From NCBI RefSeq assembly GCF_024448985.1, contig NZ_JAMOII010000023.1, forward strand, positions 1 to 56,134: 56,134 bases of DNA, read 5' to 3'. This DNA is from Stutzerimonas stutzeri (lineage in GTDB: Bacteria; Pseudomonadota; Gammaproteobacteria; Pseudomonadales; Pseudomonadaceae). Below the pieces are notes generated by a model. The model saw only the letters and a program-made list of their open reading frames with translations. It was not told where the DNA came from and ran no database searches. Position 1 is the stretch's first letter. The number at the start of each line of letters is the position of its first letter. This document shows, piece by piece, positions 37,663-47,399 of the stretch. Both the position numbers and the translations under genes were made by a program.

Positions 37663-37688
37663 GTGTGAAAGCTACTGCGCTTTCACAC
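37663..37688. promoter_or_regulatory. Perfect 10-bp inverted repeat upstream of the first PepSY gene
   Basis: GTGTGAAAGC-N6-GCTTTCACAC, about 50 bases before the PepSY start. There is no T-run, so an operator is more likely than a terminator. The binding protein is unknown; the linked response regulator is one candidate. Confidence 0.45.
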
Positions 37689-37776
37689 GGCTTGTAACGC
37701 GGCCCCTGTTGAATACGAGGTCTGCAGTCGGCAAAGGGTTCCTTACAACCCGTCTGCCATGGGTAACGAGACTGTG

Positions 37777-38136
37777 TCAGCGCTTGTCGATGGAGACAAT
37801 CGCCGCCTCGTCGCCCTCGCTCTGAAAGCCGATCCGGACCGCATCGCCCACGGCCAGACCCTCAAGTTGTTCCGGTCTGACTTGAAACGCCATAGTCGAA
37901 GCCGGCCACTTCAGCGCCGGGACCGGGCCGTGGGCGATGGTCACCACGCCTCGCTCGCGATCCATGGCCTCGATCGAGCCGGTGGCGCGTATGACCGGTT
38001 CGGAGACCATTTCGGTGGCGGGCCCGGCGTCAATATCCGGCGATGGGGCCGGCGTTGCGGGCTTGAGCAGATCTTCGGCCAGCGCAGGCTGGGCAAGCAG
38101 CGCCAGACTTAGCGTGACGCAATGAAGCGCTTTCAT
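37777..38136 (-). CDS. CusF-like periplasmic copper-binding domain protein
   Basis: 119 residues: a signal peptide (about 1-20, ALA before EDL), a Pro-rich linker and a CusF-type OB fold (about 48-119). In CusF, Cu(I) is held by H36, W44, M47 and M49. Here the matching segment HGPVPALKWPASTMAF gives H69, W77, S80 and M82, so one methionine ligand is replaced by serine. Copper binding may be weaker or the protein may have another role. The ATG at 38136 has GGGAGG upstream; the longer open frame is an artefact. It is divergent from the PepSY/two-component operon. Confidence 0.82.
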   Translation of the reverse strand: MKALHCVTLSLALLAQPALAEDLLKPATPAPSPDIDAGPATEMVSEPVIRATGSIEAMDRERGVVTIAHGPVPALKWPASTMAFQVRPEQLEGLAVGDAVRIGFQSEGDEAAIVSIDKR

Positions 38137-38293
38137 GACAGACCTCCCGATACAGGTGGACGTACGCGCATTGGACAATCGGGCCGCATCTATTGCTGCT
38201 GGCGAATGCTTTTTCGTCGCGCGCTCGTTCAGCTTGGCGTAAGCCGCGGCTCGTAACCTGTGAATCGTCGAAACCCACACAGGAAAACGAAAC

Positions 38294-38602
38294 ATGAAAA
38301 CACTGACTACGCTGATCACTGCCGCCACCCTCGCCTTCGGCGCTAACCTTGCAATGGCCCGCGACCTCGGCCCGGACGAAGCGCTCAAACTACGCGACGC
38401 CGGCACCATCCAGTCGTTCGAGAAGCTCAACGAAGCCGCACTGGCCAAGCACCCGGGCGCCACCGTCGAGGAAACCGAGCTGGAAGAAGAGTACGGTCGC
38501 CACATCTATCAGGTTGAATTGCGCGACGACAAAGGTGTGCAATGGGACATGGAACTCGACGCCAAGACCGGCGAAGTGCTCAAGGACCATCAGGACGACT
38601 AA
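38294..38602 (+). CDS. Small exported PepSY-domain protein (2)
   Basis: 102 residues with a signal peptide (about 1-22, ending AMA before RDL) and one PepSY domain containing LGPDEALKLRDAG and EEEYGRHIYQVELRDDKG. It is the first gene of a four-gene run in which stops and starts touch: its TAA overlaps the next ATG by one base. A GGAAAA sequence precedes the ATG. With the following protein it probably forms the periplasmic part of the signalling unit. Confidence 0.9.
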   Translation: MKTLTTLITAATLAFGANLAMARDLGPDEALKLRDAGTIQSFEKLNEAALAKHPGATVEETELEEEYGRHIYQVELRDDKGVQWDMELDAKTGEVLKDHQDD

Positions 38603-38907
38603 TGCGTGCCACCTTCTTCCTAGCGACTCCCTTGGCTCTGCTGCTCGCCGCCACCCCGGCGGCGAGTCGCGATCTCGATCAGGACGAAGCCCTGCGGCTG
38701 CGCCGCGAGGGGCTGATCATGCCGCTCGAAGCGCTCTTGCAGCGCGCCATGGAGCGCTATCCGGGAGCCCGGCTGCTGGAAGCCGAGCTGGAGGAAGATG
38801 ACGGCATCTACGTTTATGAAATCGAATTGCTGACCACCAACGGCATCGCTCGCGAGTTGGAAATCGACGCGCGCGATGGCCGTCTGATCAAGGATGAAGA
38901 GGACTGA
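38602..38907 (+). CDS. Small exported PepSY-domain protein (3)
   Basis: 101 residues, a diverged duplicate of the preceding protein: signal peptide (about 1-22), then [13 protein letters not shown] and [18 protein letters not shown] in the same places. Both sides are coupled: TAATG with the upstream gene and TGATG with the response regulator. The start at 38602, not an in-frame ATG 20 codons earlier, is required by the signal peptide. Confidence 0.9.
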   Translation: MRATFFLATPLALLLAATPAASRDLDQDEALRLRREGLIMPLEALLQRAMERYPGARLLEAELEEDDGIYVYEIELLTTNGIARELEIDARDGRLIKDEED

Positions 38908-39572
38908 TGCGCCTGCTACTGGTCGAAGACAGTGTGCCACTGGCAGACGAACTGATCGCCAGCCTGACCCGCCAGGGCTATGCCATCGACTGGCTGGCCG
39001 ATGGCCGCGACGCCGATTACCAGGGCAGCAGCGAACCCTATGACTTGATCGTTCTGGACCTTGGCCTGCCCGGCAAGCCGGGGCTCGATGTATTGCGCGC
39101 CTGGCGCGCACGGGGTTTGGCGACGCCAGTGCTAATCCTCACCGCCCGCGACTCCTGGGCCGAACGCATCGAGGGGCTGAAAGCCGGCGCCGACGATTAC
39201 CTCACCAAACCCTTCCATCCCGAAGAATTGCTGCTGCGCATCCAGGCGCTATTGCGCCGCGCCCACGGCGTGGCCAATCAGCCGCTGTTACAGGTTGGCG
39301 GGCTGGCGTTGGACGAGGCGCGCCAGCGCTGCAACAAGGACGGCGAGGACATCGACCTGACCGCTGGCGAGTTCCGCCTGTTGCGCTATTTCATGCTGCA
39401 CGCCGGTCAGCTGCTGTCCAAAACCCAACTGGCCGAGCATCTCTATGACGGCGAAACCGAGCGCGACTCCAATGTCATCGAAGTGCACGTTAACCGTCTA
39501 CGCGGCAAACTCGGCCGCGAGCTGATCGAAACCCGCCGCGGACAGGGCTATCGCTTCGGCGGCACGCCTTGA
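38907..39572 (+). CDS. OmpR/PhoB-family response regulator (BqsR/CarR-like)
   Basis: 221 residues: receiver (about 1-118) with phosphoacceptor D51 and K in LTKPF, and a winged-helix DNA-binding domain (about 125-218) ending [12 protein letters not shown]. Sequence style and the preceding PepSY genes recall the P. aeruginosa BqsRS/CarRS system, which responds to Fe2+ or Ca2+; this is from memory of that family and not checked by alignment. It overlaps the kinase gene by four bases (TTGA). Confidence 0.92.
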   Translation: MRLLLVEDSVPLADELIASLTRQGYAIDWLADGRDADYQGSSEPYDLIVLDLGLPGKPGLDVLRAWRARGLATPVLILTARDSWAERIEGLKAGADDYLTKPFHPEELLLRIQALLRRAHGVANQPLLQVGGLALDEARQRCNKDGEDIDLTAGEFRLLRYFMLHAGQLLSKTQLAEHLYDGETERDSNVIEVHVNRLRGKLGRELIETRRGQGYRFGGTP

Positions 39573-40897
39573 AGTCGATTCAGCGCAGCCTCAGCCTCGG
39601 GCTGGTTTGCGCCCTGCTGCTGGTCGGCCTGCTGCTGGTGCAAAGCAGTCTGTGGCTGTTCGAGGCAGGTTTGCGGCGCAACCTGGCGACCGATCTGCGC
39701 GAAGAAACCGAAGGACTACTGATCGCGATGGTCCAGGGCACCGATGGCTTCAAGCTGGACTCGAGTCGGCTGAACCCACGTTATCAGCGGGCGTTTTCCG
39801 GTCACTATTTCCGCATCGAGCTGCCCGAGCGCAGCTGGCGATCGCGCTCTCTATGGGACGCCGAACCGGCCTGGCCAACGCGCAACGGCTTGGCGAGCGA
39901 CCTGGTGGGTGGCCCGCAGGAGCAGCGGCTACTGGCCTACCGCGCCGAATATCGCCGCGATGGCCAACGCATCGTCATCAGCGTCGCGCGTGACTACACG
40001 CCGATCCTCAAAAGCTTCGCTCAGGTTCGGCTTGGGGGGCTGGGGCTAATCGGCGTCGCGCTGCTGGCGCTCTTGCTGCTGCAACGCTATGCCGTGAAGC
40101 TCGCCATGCGCCCATTGGAACGTGCCCGCCAGCAGATCGCTCAACTACAGCAGGGCCAGCGCCAGCAGCTGGATATCCAGGCGCCAATCGAACTGCAGCC
40201 ACTGGTGGAGCAAATCAATCACCTGCTGGCACACACCGACGACACCCTCAAACGTTCTCGGCACGCCCTGGGCAATCTAGGTCACGCGTTGAAAACCCCG
40301 CTGGCGGTGCTCGGCAGCCTCACGCAGCGCAAGGAGCTGGCAGCCCATCCGCGACTGCAACAGGACCTGAGGGAACAACTGGCGCAGGTCCAGCAGCGCG
40401 TCTCCCGCGAGCTGGGTCGCGCCCGTCTGGCTGGCGAGGTGTTACCCGGCGCCTATTTCAATTGCAACGAAGAACTCACGCCGCTATTCGAAACGCTGAG
40501 GATGATCCACCGTCGCGATCTCAATCTGCATTGGCAAACCCATCAGGATTGCCGCCTTCCCTGGGACCGCGAGGACATGCTCGAACTGCTCGGCAATCTC
40601 TTGGACAACGCCTGCAAATTCGCCCGTTCGGAGGTGCTACTGAGCATCGATCAGACGCCGGATGGCTATCTCATTCAGATAGAAGACGACGGACCGGGAA
40701 TCCCCGCCGACCGCCGCGAAGCGGTAATGGAGCGCGGCACTCGCCTGGATGAGCGTGCCGAAGGGCATGGTCTGGGGCTTGGCATCGTGCGGGATATTCT
40801 GACGGCCTGGAACGGCCGGCTATCGCTGGAACAGAGCGATCTGGGCGGATTGCGGGCGTGCATTCATCTGCCGACGCAACAGCGTGGGCGAAGCTAA
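39569..40897 (+). CDS. Membrane sensor histidine kinase (PhoQ-like core)
   Basis: 442 residues starting at TTG 39569: TM1 (about 8-30), an extracytoplasmic loop (about 31-155) rich in acidic and basic residues, TM2 (about 156-176), HAMP-like linker, HisKA with H239 in [13 protein letters not shown], and HATPase with LLDNACKFA and the G2 box [22 protein letters not shown] is typical of PhoQ-type kinases. Partner of the preceding regulator; the small PepSY proteins are probable periplasmic accessories. Confidence 0.92.
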   Translation: MKSIQRSLSLGLVCALLLVGLLLVQSSLWLFEAGLRRNLATDLREETEGLLIAMVQGTDGFKLDSSRLNPRYQRAFSGHYFRIELPERSWRSRSLWDAEPAWPTRNGLASDLVGGPQEQRLLAYRAEYRRDGQRIVISVARDYTPILKSFAQVRLGGLGLIGVALLALLLLQRYAVKLAMRPLERARQQIAQLQQGQRQQLDIQAPIELQPLVEQINHLLAHTDDTLKRSRHALGNLGHALKTPLAVLGSLTQRKELAAHPRLQQDLREQLAQVQQRVSRELGRARLAGEVLPGAYFNCNEELTPLFETLRMIHRRDLNLHWQTHQDCRLPWDREDMLELLGNLLDNACKFARSEVLLSIDQTPDGYLIQIEDDGPGIPADRREAVMERGTRLDERAEGHGLGLGIVRDILTAWNGRLSLEQSDLGGLRACIHLPTQQRGRS

Positions 40898-40932
40898 ACC
40901 GGGAGGCGAAGAACAGCGGATGGAGCGGGGAA

Positions 40933-41148
40933 TCACTGTGCGCGGGCCAGCTCGTTGCGCATGTCTTCCAGAATGGTTTCGACCAACAGGCCGTTCTGTA
41001 CCTGCCGCCCTGAGACCATTCGAATGGCTTCGGTACCGTTGATGGGATAGCCGATACGGACGACCAGATATCCATCGTCCTGCGGCTCTACTCGGGTCTT
41101 ATAGTCACGAGGGAAATGATCGGCAAGGTGGCGGGACAGGGTTTTCAT
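40933..41148 (-). CDS. Small conserved hypothetical protein
   Basis: 71 residues starting MKTLSRHLADHFPRDY with TGAGG upstream; the in-frame ATG 29 codons earlier is less likely. There is no signal peptide or membrane segment and I do not recognise a named family. Even codon use and a sensible start support a real gene. It is convergent with the kinase gene, with 35 bases between them. Confidence 0.7.
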   Translation of the reverse strand: MKTLSRHLADHFPRDYKTRVEPQDDGYLVVRIGYPINGTEAIRMVSGRQVQNGLLVETILEDMRNELARAQ

Positions 41149-41235
41149 GAATGCCTCAGGCGCTGGGTCTGACACAAAGACCCAGCAATGCACGAGGAGA
41201 TTCCGACCGCTCATCGGATGACCGTCTGTCGACAA

Positions 41236-41763
41236 GAAACTGTAACCTACACGGCCCGCCAGGTTCGGCCCCGGTCCGTCAGTATCCCAGCAGCGGCCTC
41301 TGACGATGATGCCGAGGTTGCTTGGCTGGATTGAAGCGCGACTTGAACGCGCGCACGCCGACTAGCGATCGAACCCTACGCGAGGCTGAGAGCAGAGCAG
41401 AGCAGAAGGCATCATCGCAACCGACTACGCGATGGAGACCGGCGCGCGGTGCATCGAGACGCGTGGAGTGCTGGTTCACTATGCGCTGCAGCGTTACCAG
41501 GCCAATACGGCGGCGCAGTGGATTCAGGTGCCGAACTGCAAACATTGAAGAGGTGGTTTGTATTGATGAGCCCGCCAGACAACATCGCGCTCCGTAGAGG
41601 TGAACGTGTTCGCCCGTTGCGGATTGGCTACGGACGGCGGCATGTCCTCTGTGGAGTCTGCCAATTGGCCAAGTTGCCGCTCCGTCGTTTTTTGCAGGAG
41701 CGAGGGGGGCGTCGAGCCCTTGCTCGCGAAATGGTGCCGGCGGCGCGGGTATTTTTATATGTC
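41236..41763. other. 528-base stretch with no recognisable gene
   Basis: No frame gives a known protein. A short frame ending at the TGA of 41548 (from ATG 41432, 38 codons; GVLVHYALQRYQANTAAQWI) has protein-like composition and may be a gene remnant. A GAGCA microsatellite of about three and a half units lies at 41389-41406. The stretch leads directly into the bipartite repeat element. Confidence 0.5.
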
Positions 41764-42410
41764 GCCGCGCTTACGGTGCCCCGGACCTCAGGTTTCGCCC
41801 TGCTGGGCGCCTCACTTTTTTCAAACGCCAAAAAAGTAAGCAAAAACGCTTGCCCCTGCATCCGGGTCTCGCTGCGCTCGACTTCCCTCATTCCATCCCC
41901 GTTCCGGGGGCCGGCGTACAAGGGCCATCCCTGGCCCTTTACGCCTCTCGCGGCATCCATGCCGCTCGCTCCCCTCCACGAGGATTCCATTCGGCCTTCT
42001 GAAAGGGGCGTTCGGTGTCGTCTGGTAGATCGTGCTCAGGCAAAACGACAAACTGTTTTAAGGCAAAAATGGTCAGGTAGACGTTTCAAAGTTTTAGAAG
42101 CCGCCGCTGCACCGTGGCAGGTGCAGATGGATGGGACGCAAACGACTGTTCACTCGCTCTTTTCATACGATCTATCAGACAACACCGAATCGCCCCTTTC
42201 AGGAGGCCGAGCGCAGGTGGCGCGGAAGGGGTTGAGCGGCATGGATGCCGCGAGAGCCGCGATGGGCCATGGATGGCCCTTCGCGGCGGGCCCCTGGAGC
42301 GTCACCGGAGCGAGGGAACCCCGGCGCAGCCGGGGCCGGATGCAGGGGCAAGACCTTTTGGTTCCTTTTGGGGCGACTGCCAAAAGGGACTCGCCCAGCA
42401 GGGCGAAACC
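41764..42410. repeat. Bipartite inverted repeat element, copy 2 (long form)
   Basis: Left arm from GGTTTCGCCCTGCTGGGCGC at 41791, right arm inverted and ending at 42410. The left arm carries the stem ACTTTTTT/AAAAAAGT (41814-41821, 41830-41837); the right arm carries CCTTTTGG/CCAAAAGG (plus strand 42364-42371, 42380-42387). Each has an 8-nt loop. Unlike copy 1, the arms continue inward as an imperfect inverted repeat to about 42033 and 42167 (sharing CTCGCGGCATCCATGCCGCT) around a 133-base unrelated core. Several long frames cross it; none resembles a protein family. Confidence 0.85.
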
Positions 42411-42482
42411 AATGCTCAAGCCACCGGCGGCAATGAGCAAAAACCAACCAGCCCAAAGCCACCTCAAGAAAACCCTAAACCC

Positions 42483-43715
42483 ATGCGCCTGATCCACACC
42501 TCCGACTGGCACCTCGGCCAGACCCTCCACGGCCAGGACCGCGACTACGAACACGCCCAGTTCCTCGCCTGGCTGCTCGACCAGCTCGTTGCCTACACAG
42601 CAGACGCCCTGCTCATCGCCGGCGACATCTTCGACACGGTCAACCCGCCGCTCAAGGCGCAGGAACGCCTGTACGACTTTATCGTCCGCGCCCACGAGAA
42701 GCTGCCGCAACTGGACATCGTCATGATCGCCGGTAACCACGACTCCGGCGGACGCATCGAGCTCCCCGGCCCGCTGATGAAGCGCCTCAACGCCCACGCT
42801 ATCGGCCGCATCAGTTGGGTCGCCGAAGGCCAGCTCGACCACGAACGACTACGGGTGCCACTGCACGATGCCAACGGCCAGATCGCCGCCTGGTGTCTCA
42901 CTCTGCCCTTCCTGCGCCCCGCGGAAGTCACTGGCTTCGATACTGGCGATGACTACATGGCCGGCATCCGCCATGTCCATCAACGCCTGATCGCCGCCGC
43001 CGAGGCCGCGCGCCAGCCCGGCCAGGCGCTGATCGCCATGAGCCATGCGCACATGGCCGGCGGCGCGGTGTCGGAGGAATCCGAACGCAACATCGTCATC
43101 GGCAATGCCGAAGCGCTGCCGGCCAGCCTGTTCCCCGAATCCATCGCCTATGTCGCCCTCGGCCATCTGCACAAGCCGCAGCAGGTCGCCGGCCAGGCGC
43201 GCATCCGCTATAGCGGCTCGCCGCTGCCGCTGTCCTTCGCCGAGGTGAATTATCCGCATCAGGTGCTGCTGGTCGAACTCGATGGCGATCGCCTTGAAAA
43301 CATCGAAAGCCTGCCGGTGCCGCGTGCGGTGGAGATGATCCGCATCGGTCGCGCGCCGCTGGCCGACGTGATCGCCGCGCTGGAGGCGTTGCCTCAGGTC
43401 GGCCTGTTCAGCGAGAACCTGCCCTGGCTGGAAGTCCGCGCGCTGCTCGACGAGCCTTTGCCCGACCTGCGCCAGCGCATCGAAACGGCGATCACCGGAA
43501 AGGCCTGCCGGCTGGTGCGCATCGCCAGCGAATATGCAGGCAAGCGCGGCGAGGCGGAATCTGAAGTGCTGCTCGGCCTCGACCAGATCAGCCCGCAGGA
43601 GCTGTTCGCCCGCGCCTGGGAAGTACAGTTTGGCAACCCGCCGGACGAACAAGCGCTGGACGACTTCGCCAGCCTGCTACAGACCGTGGAGTTCGGCGAA
43701 GGAGAGGACAGATGA
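42483..43715 (+). CDS. sbcD: Exonuclease subunit SbcD
   Basis: 410-residue Mre11-type nuclease subunit of the SbcCD complex, which cuts hairpins and processes double-strand ends. The phosphoesterase motifs are in order: HTSDWHLGQ, AGDIFD, AGNHDS, MSHAHM and LGHLHKPQ. The ATG at 42483 begins the family N-terminus MRLIHTSDWHLG; the upstream extension of the frame lies in the repeat element. It overlaps sbcC by ATGA. It lies about 70 bases downstream of a large inverted repeat, the type of structure this nuclease attacks. Confidence 0.97.
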   Translation: MRLIHTSDWHLGQTLHGQDRDYEHAQFLAWLLDQLVAYTADALLIAGDIFDTVNPPLKAQERLYDFIVRAHEKLPQLDIVMIAGNHDSGGRIELPGPLMKRLNAHAIGRISWVAEGQLDHERLRVPLHDANGQIAAWCLTLPFLRPAEVTGFDTGDDYMAGIRHVHQRLIAAAEAARQPGQALIAMSHAHMAGGAVSEESERNIVIGNAEALPASLFPESIAYVALGHLHKPQQVAGQARIRYSGSPLPLSFAEVNYPHQVLLVELDGDRLENIESLPVPRAVEMIRIGRAPLADVIAALEALPQVGLFSENLPWLEVRALLDEPLPDLRQRIETAITGKACRLVRIASEYAGKRGEAESEVLLGLDQISPQELFARAWEVQFGNPPDEQALDDFASLLQTVEFGEGEDR

Positions 43716-46700
43716 AAATCCTCGCCATCCGCCTGAAAAATCTCGCATCGCTCGCTGGCGAGCAGATCATCGATTTCACCGCCGAGCCGCTGGCCAGCGC
43801 CGGCCTGTTCGCAATCACCGGGCCGACCGGCGCCGGCAAGAGCACCATTCTCGATGCGCTGTGCCTGGCGCTGTTCGGCAGCACGCCGCGGCTGGACAGC
43901 GTCTCGCCGCTGAACAAGGTGCCCGACGGCGACGCCGACATCGGCGGTGGTGACGAACGCAACCTGCTGCGCCGCGGTTGCGGCAGCGGTTATGCCGAGG
44001 TGGATTTCATCGGCGTGGACGGCCACCGCTACCGTGCGCGCTGGGAGGTCAAGCGCGCCCGCGAGAAGACCGACGGCCGCCTGCAGGCCAGTAGCCAAAG
44101 CCTCACCGATCTGGACAGCGGGCAACTGCTGGCCAGCGGCAAGAAGCGCGAATTCCGTGAACTGCTCGAAGCCCGCCTGGGTTTAAACCTGGCGCAGTTC
44201 ACCCGCGCCGTACTGCTCGCCCAGAGCGAATTCGCCGCCTTCCTCAAGGCCGACGACAACGAGCGCGGCACACTGCTGGAAAAACTCACCGACACCGGTC
44301 TCTACAGCCGTCTCGGCCTGGCGGCCTTCGAAGCGTCCAAGCGCGCCCGCGAAGCGCTGGGCCAGCTGCAACAGCAGGCCGGCGGCATGCAGCCGCTGGA
44401 ACCCGAGGCACGCCAAGCGCTGGAGGACCAGCACAACCAGCAAACAACGGAACTGAAAAGCCTGCAGCAACAGCTCAAGGCACTGGACCAGCAACGTCAG
44501 TGGCTGACTGAGCTGCGGCGCCTGGAAAACGAACACAGCGTCGCGCGCGCACAGTTGCAGGAGGCCGAAGACGAGCAGGAGCGCCTCGCCGACGCTCGGC
44601 GCATCCTCGCCCTGTTCGAGCAACTGGCACCGCAGCGCCACCGTTTCATCCGCGCGAGCGAACTCCCGCCGTTGCTGGCAAAGACCGACGAGACCCTTAC
44701 CCGTCACGAGCGCGAACAGGCTGAAGTGCAGCGCCGCCTCGATGAACTGGAACAGGCCTGCCGTACCGCGACCGAGACACTTGAAGCCGCCGAACAGGCA
44801 CTCAAGTCCGCCGAACCGGCGCTCGCCCAGGCGCGGCGTGAAGAAGAACGGCTGAGCCATCTCGCTAATGACCTGCGTGAAGCACGCGAGCAAGCCGAGC
44901 AGACTGACGCAGCCACTAAGGCTGGCGAACTCAAACTCACCCAACTACGCCAGCAGCAGGAACAAGCCGCCCAGCAACTCGATGCCCTCGGCGAACAGCT
45001 CGCCCGCAGCGCCGAATTGCAACCGCTGTGCGCGGCCTGGAATGGCTACCGCCCGCGCCTGCAACAAGCCGTGCAGATCGCCGCCCGTCTGCGCCAAGGC
45101 CGCGCGGAACTGCCGGCGCTGGAAACCGCCGCCCTTGCCGCCGAAACAGCCCAGGCGACCACGCGCCAGGCACTCGATGCGTTGCAGACGCAGATCGGCG
45201 GTGAGATCAGTGAGCAACTGGCGCAGCTTACGACGCAGCTTGAGGGCTGGCGCGCAGCCGAGCGCGAGTTCGAAACCCTGCAGCGTCTCTGGTCGCGCCA
45301 GCAGCAGCTCGTCGCTCAACAAAACCACCTGCAGAACGAACAAAGCCGCCAGCAGAGCGAACTCGAGGCGCTGATTCAGGCTGGCAAGGCCGCCCGCAAC
45401 GAACGCGAAGATGCACAAAAAGCGCTGCAACTGGTGCAGGCCCTGCTGGAACGCCAGCGACTGGCCCGCAGCGCCAATGTCGAGGCCCTGCGCGCCGCGC
45501 TGGTGCCGGGCGAACCGTGCACCGTCTGTGGCAGCCTCGAACATCCCTGGCACGACGGCCAGGCGCTGCTCGCCGCTCTGGACCAGCAGGACGAGCGCGA
45601 AGCCGAGCAGGCCAACCGGCAACTTCAGGTCCAAGACGAGCGCCTGCAAGCGTTGCGTGACCAGCACATCGCCCTGACTGGCGAGACCAAACGGAACGCG
45701 CAGCGCCTTGCGGAAATCGCCGAGGAACTGGCCCTGCTGCAACCGCAACTGGCTGCCCTATCCGCCTACACCGAACTGCTGCCTCAAGCGCAAACGGATC
45801 AGCAGTCCTGGCTCGACAGCCGGCTGGCCACCCTCAAAGCTGACATCACCGCCGCCAACGCCCGTCAGCGCGAACTGCTCACCTTGCAGCAGCGCAGCGA
45901 AGCACTGCACCAGGCTTGGCAGAGCGCCCGGGAAACCTGCGTCCAGGCCACCCAGGCGCTGGAAGGGCAACGCGACGACATCGCCCGTGACGACGCACGG
46001 CTCGACGAAGAGCTGGCAGACTTTGCCCGCCTGTTGCCCACCGCCCTGCTCGAGCGTTGGCGCGAGGCGCCCGCCGATACCTTCATGCAGCTCGACGGCC
46101 AGGTCGAGGCCCGCCGGCGGCAGCTTGAGCAGCAAGTGCAGCTGACCGAACTACAACAGCAATGCCAAACCGCGCTGGAGCACGAGCAGCTGCAACAGCA
46201 CCATCGCCTCGAACGGCATCAGGCCTGCGCCACGCGTCTGGCCGAACTGCAAACTCGTGAACAAGCCTGCAGGCAGAGCCTGCGCCAAAGTCTGGGTCAA
46301 CAACCCAGCGCCCAGGCCTGGCAACAGCAACTGGAACAGGCGATCCAGAATGCTCGCCAGCGGCAGGCCGAGGCCGACCGGCAAATGAACGATGCTCGAC
46401 TCGAACTTACCCGCCTGGCCAGCGAGCAGCAGAACTGCCGCCAGCGCCGCGACGAATTGCTGGCCGAACGCCGTGCACTGGACGAAGAGCTCGCCACCTG
46501 GCGCCGCGCCCACCCCGAGCTGGACGACGCGACCCTCGCCCAGCTGCTGCATATGGAGGACGCCTTGCTCGACGAAGCACGTCAGCGCCTGCGCGATAAC
46601 AGCGAACAGCTCGCCCGCAGCCGCGAGCGCCTGGAGGGCTGCGAACAGCGAATCGCCGCACATCAACAGCAGCACACCGAGATGCTGGACGCCGAAAGCC

Positions 46701-47359
46701 TCGAGCAGCAATTCGCCACGCAACAGGCCAGCTGCGACCAGGCCGAACGCCACTGCGCCGAAACCCTCGCCGCGCTGCTCGATGACGACCGGCGGCGCAA
46801 CCAGAGCCTGGCCCTGCTCGAACAGATAGAGGCGGCCACGACCGAACACCAGCGCTGGGGTCGCATCGCCGCGCTGATCGGATCGAGCGACGGCGGCGCC
46901 TTCCGCAAGATCGCCCAGGGCTACAACCTCGACCTTCTCGTACAGCACGCCAACGTCCAGCTGCGCCAGCTGGCTCGACGCTATCGCCTCAAGCGCGGCG
47001 GCAGCCCGCTGGGGCTCTTGGTGATGGATACCGAAATGGGCGATGAGCTGCGCTCGGTGCATTCGCTCTCGGGCGGCGAGACCTTCCTCGTCTCGCTGGC
47101 ACTGGCGCTGGGCCTCGCCTCGATGGCGTCGAGCAAGCTCCGGATCGAGTCCCTGTTCATCGATGAAGGCTTCGGCAGCCTGGATCCCGAGTCGCTGCAG
47201 ATCGCCATGGACGCGCTGGATTCATTGCAGGCCCAAGGCCGCAAGGTCGCGGTGATCAGCCACGTCGCGGAAATGCACGAGCGCATTCCGGTGCAGATTC
47301 AGGTGCAGCGACAGGGCAATGGGCAGAGCGGGCTGCGCATCGTGGACGGGGCGGGCTGA
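43712..47359 (+). CDS. sbcC: Exonuclease subunit SbcC
   Basis: 1215-residue Rad50-type ATPase partner of SbcD. Walker A GPTGAGKSTILDAL lies near the N-terminus; long Gln/Glu/Arg-rich coiled-coil arms surround a central zinc hook CTVC (C603, C606); the C-terminal part has the signature LSGGETFLVSLALALG and Walker B LFIDEGFGSLDPESL. Longer than E. coli SbcC by roughly 170 residues, all in the coiled coil. The start overlaps sbcD by four bases. Confidence 0.97.
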   Translation: MKILAIRLKNLASLAGEQIIDFTAEPLASAGLFAITGPTGAGKSTILDALCLALFGSTPRLDSVSPLNKVPDGDADIGGGDERNLLRRGCGSGYAEVDFIGVDGHRYRARWEVKRAREKTDGRLQASSQSLTDLDSGQLLASGKKREFRELLEARLGLNLAQFTRAVLLAQSEFAAFLKADDNERGTLLEKLTDTGLYSRLGLAAFEASKRAREALGQLQQQAGGMQPLEPEARQALEDQHNQQTTELKSLQQQLKALDQQRQWLTELRRLENEHSVARAQLQEAEDEQERLADARRILALFEQLAPQRHRFIRASELPPLLAKTDETLTRHEREQAEVQRRLDELEQACRTATETLEAAEQALKSAEPALAQARREEERLSHLANDLREAREQAEQTDAATKAGELKLTQLRQQQEQAAQQLDALGEQLARSAELQPLCAAWNGYRPRLQQAVQIAARLRQGRAELPALETAALAAETAQATTRQALDALQTQIGGEISEQLAQLTTQLEGWRAAEREFETLQRLWSRQQQLVAQQNHLQNEQSRQQSELEALIQAGKAARNEREDAQKALQLVQALLERQRLARSANVEALRAALVPGEPCTVCGSLEHPWHDGQALLAALDQQDEREAEQANRQLQVQDERLQALRDQHIALTGETKRNAQRLAEIAEELALLQPQLAALSAYTELLPQAQTDQQSWLDSRLATLKADITAANARQRELLTLQQRSEALHQAWQSARETCVQATQALEGQRDDIARDDARLDEELADFARLLPTALLERWREAPADTFMQLDGQVEARRRQLEQQVQLTELQQQCQTALEHEQLQQHHRLERHQACATRLAELQTREQACRQSLRQSLGQQPSAQAWQQQLEQAIQNARQRQAEADRQMNDARLELTRLASEQQNCRQRRDELLAERRALDEELATWRRAHPELDDATLAQLLHMEDALLDEARQRLRDNSEQLARSRERLEGCEQRIAAHQQQHTEMLDAESLEQQFATQQASCDQAERHCAETLAALLDDDRRRNQSLALLEQIEAATTEHQRWGRIAALIGSSDGGAFRKIAQGYNLDLLVQHANVQLRQLARRYRLKRGGSPLGLLVMDTEMGDELRSVHSLSGGETFLVSLALALGLASMASSKLRIESLFIDEGFGSLDPESLQIAMDALDSLQAQGRKVAVISHVAEMHERIPVQIQVQRQGNGQSGLRIVDGAG

Positions 47360-47370
47360 GCTAAAGAAAC

Positions 47371-47393
47371 GGGATCGGCGGCGTGCCGATCCC
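47371..47393 (-). terminator. Terminator between sbcC and the cytochrome b561 gene
   Basis: A 9-bp stem GGGATCGGC/GCCGATCCC with a five-base loop. On the minus strand it is followed by GTTTCTTT, so it best serves the cytochrome gene; it may also stop sbcC transcripts. Confidence 0.65.
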
Positions 47394-47399
47394 GATCGG

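Noticed and set aside
41449-42492. 347-codon frame and several shorter frames through the bipartite element
   Set aside because: They consist of repeat-arm translations (such as SPSRAKP and TRPAGRN strings) and differ between copies; the DNA shows structure conservation, not protein conservation.
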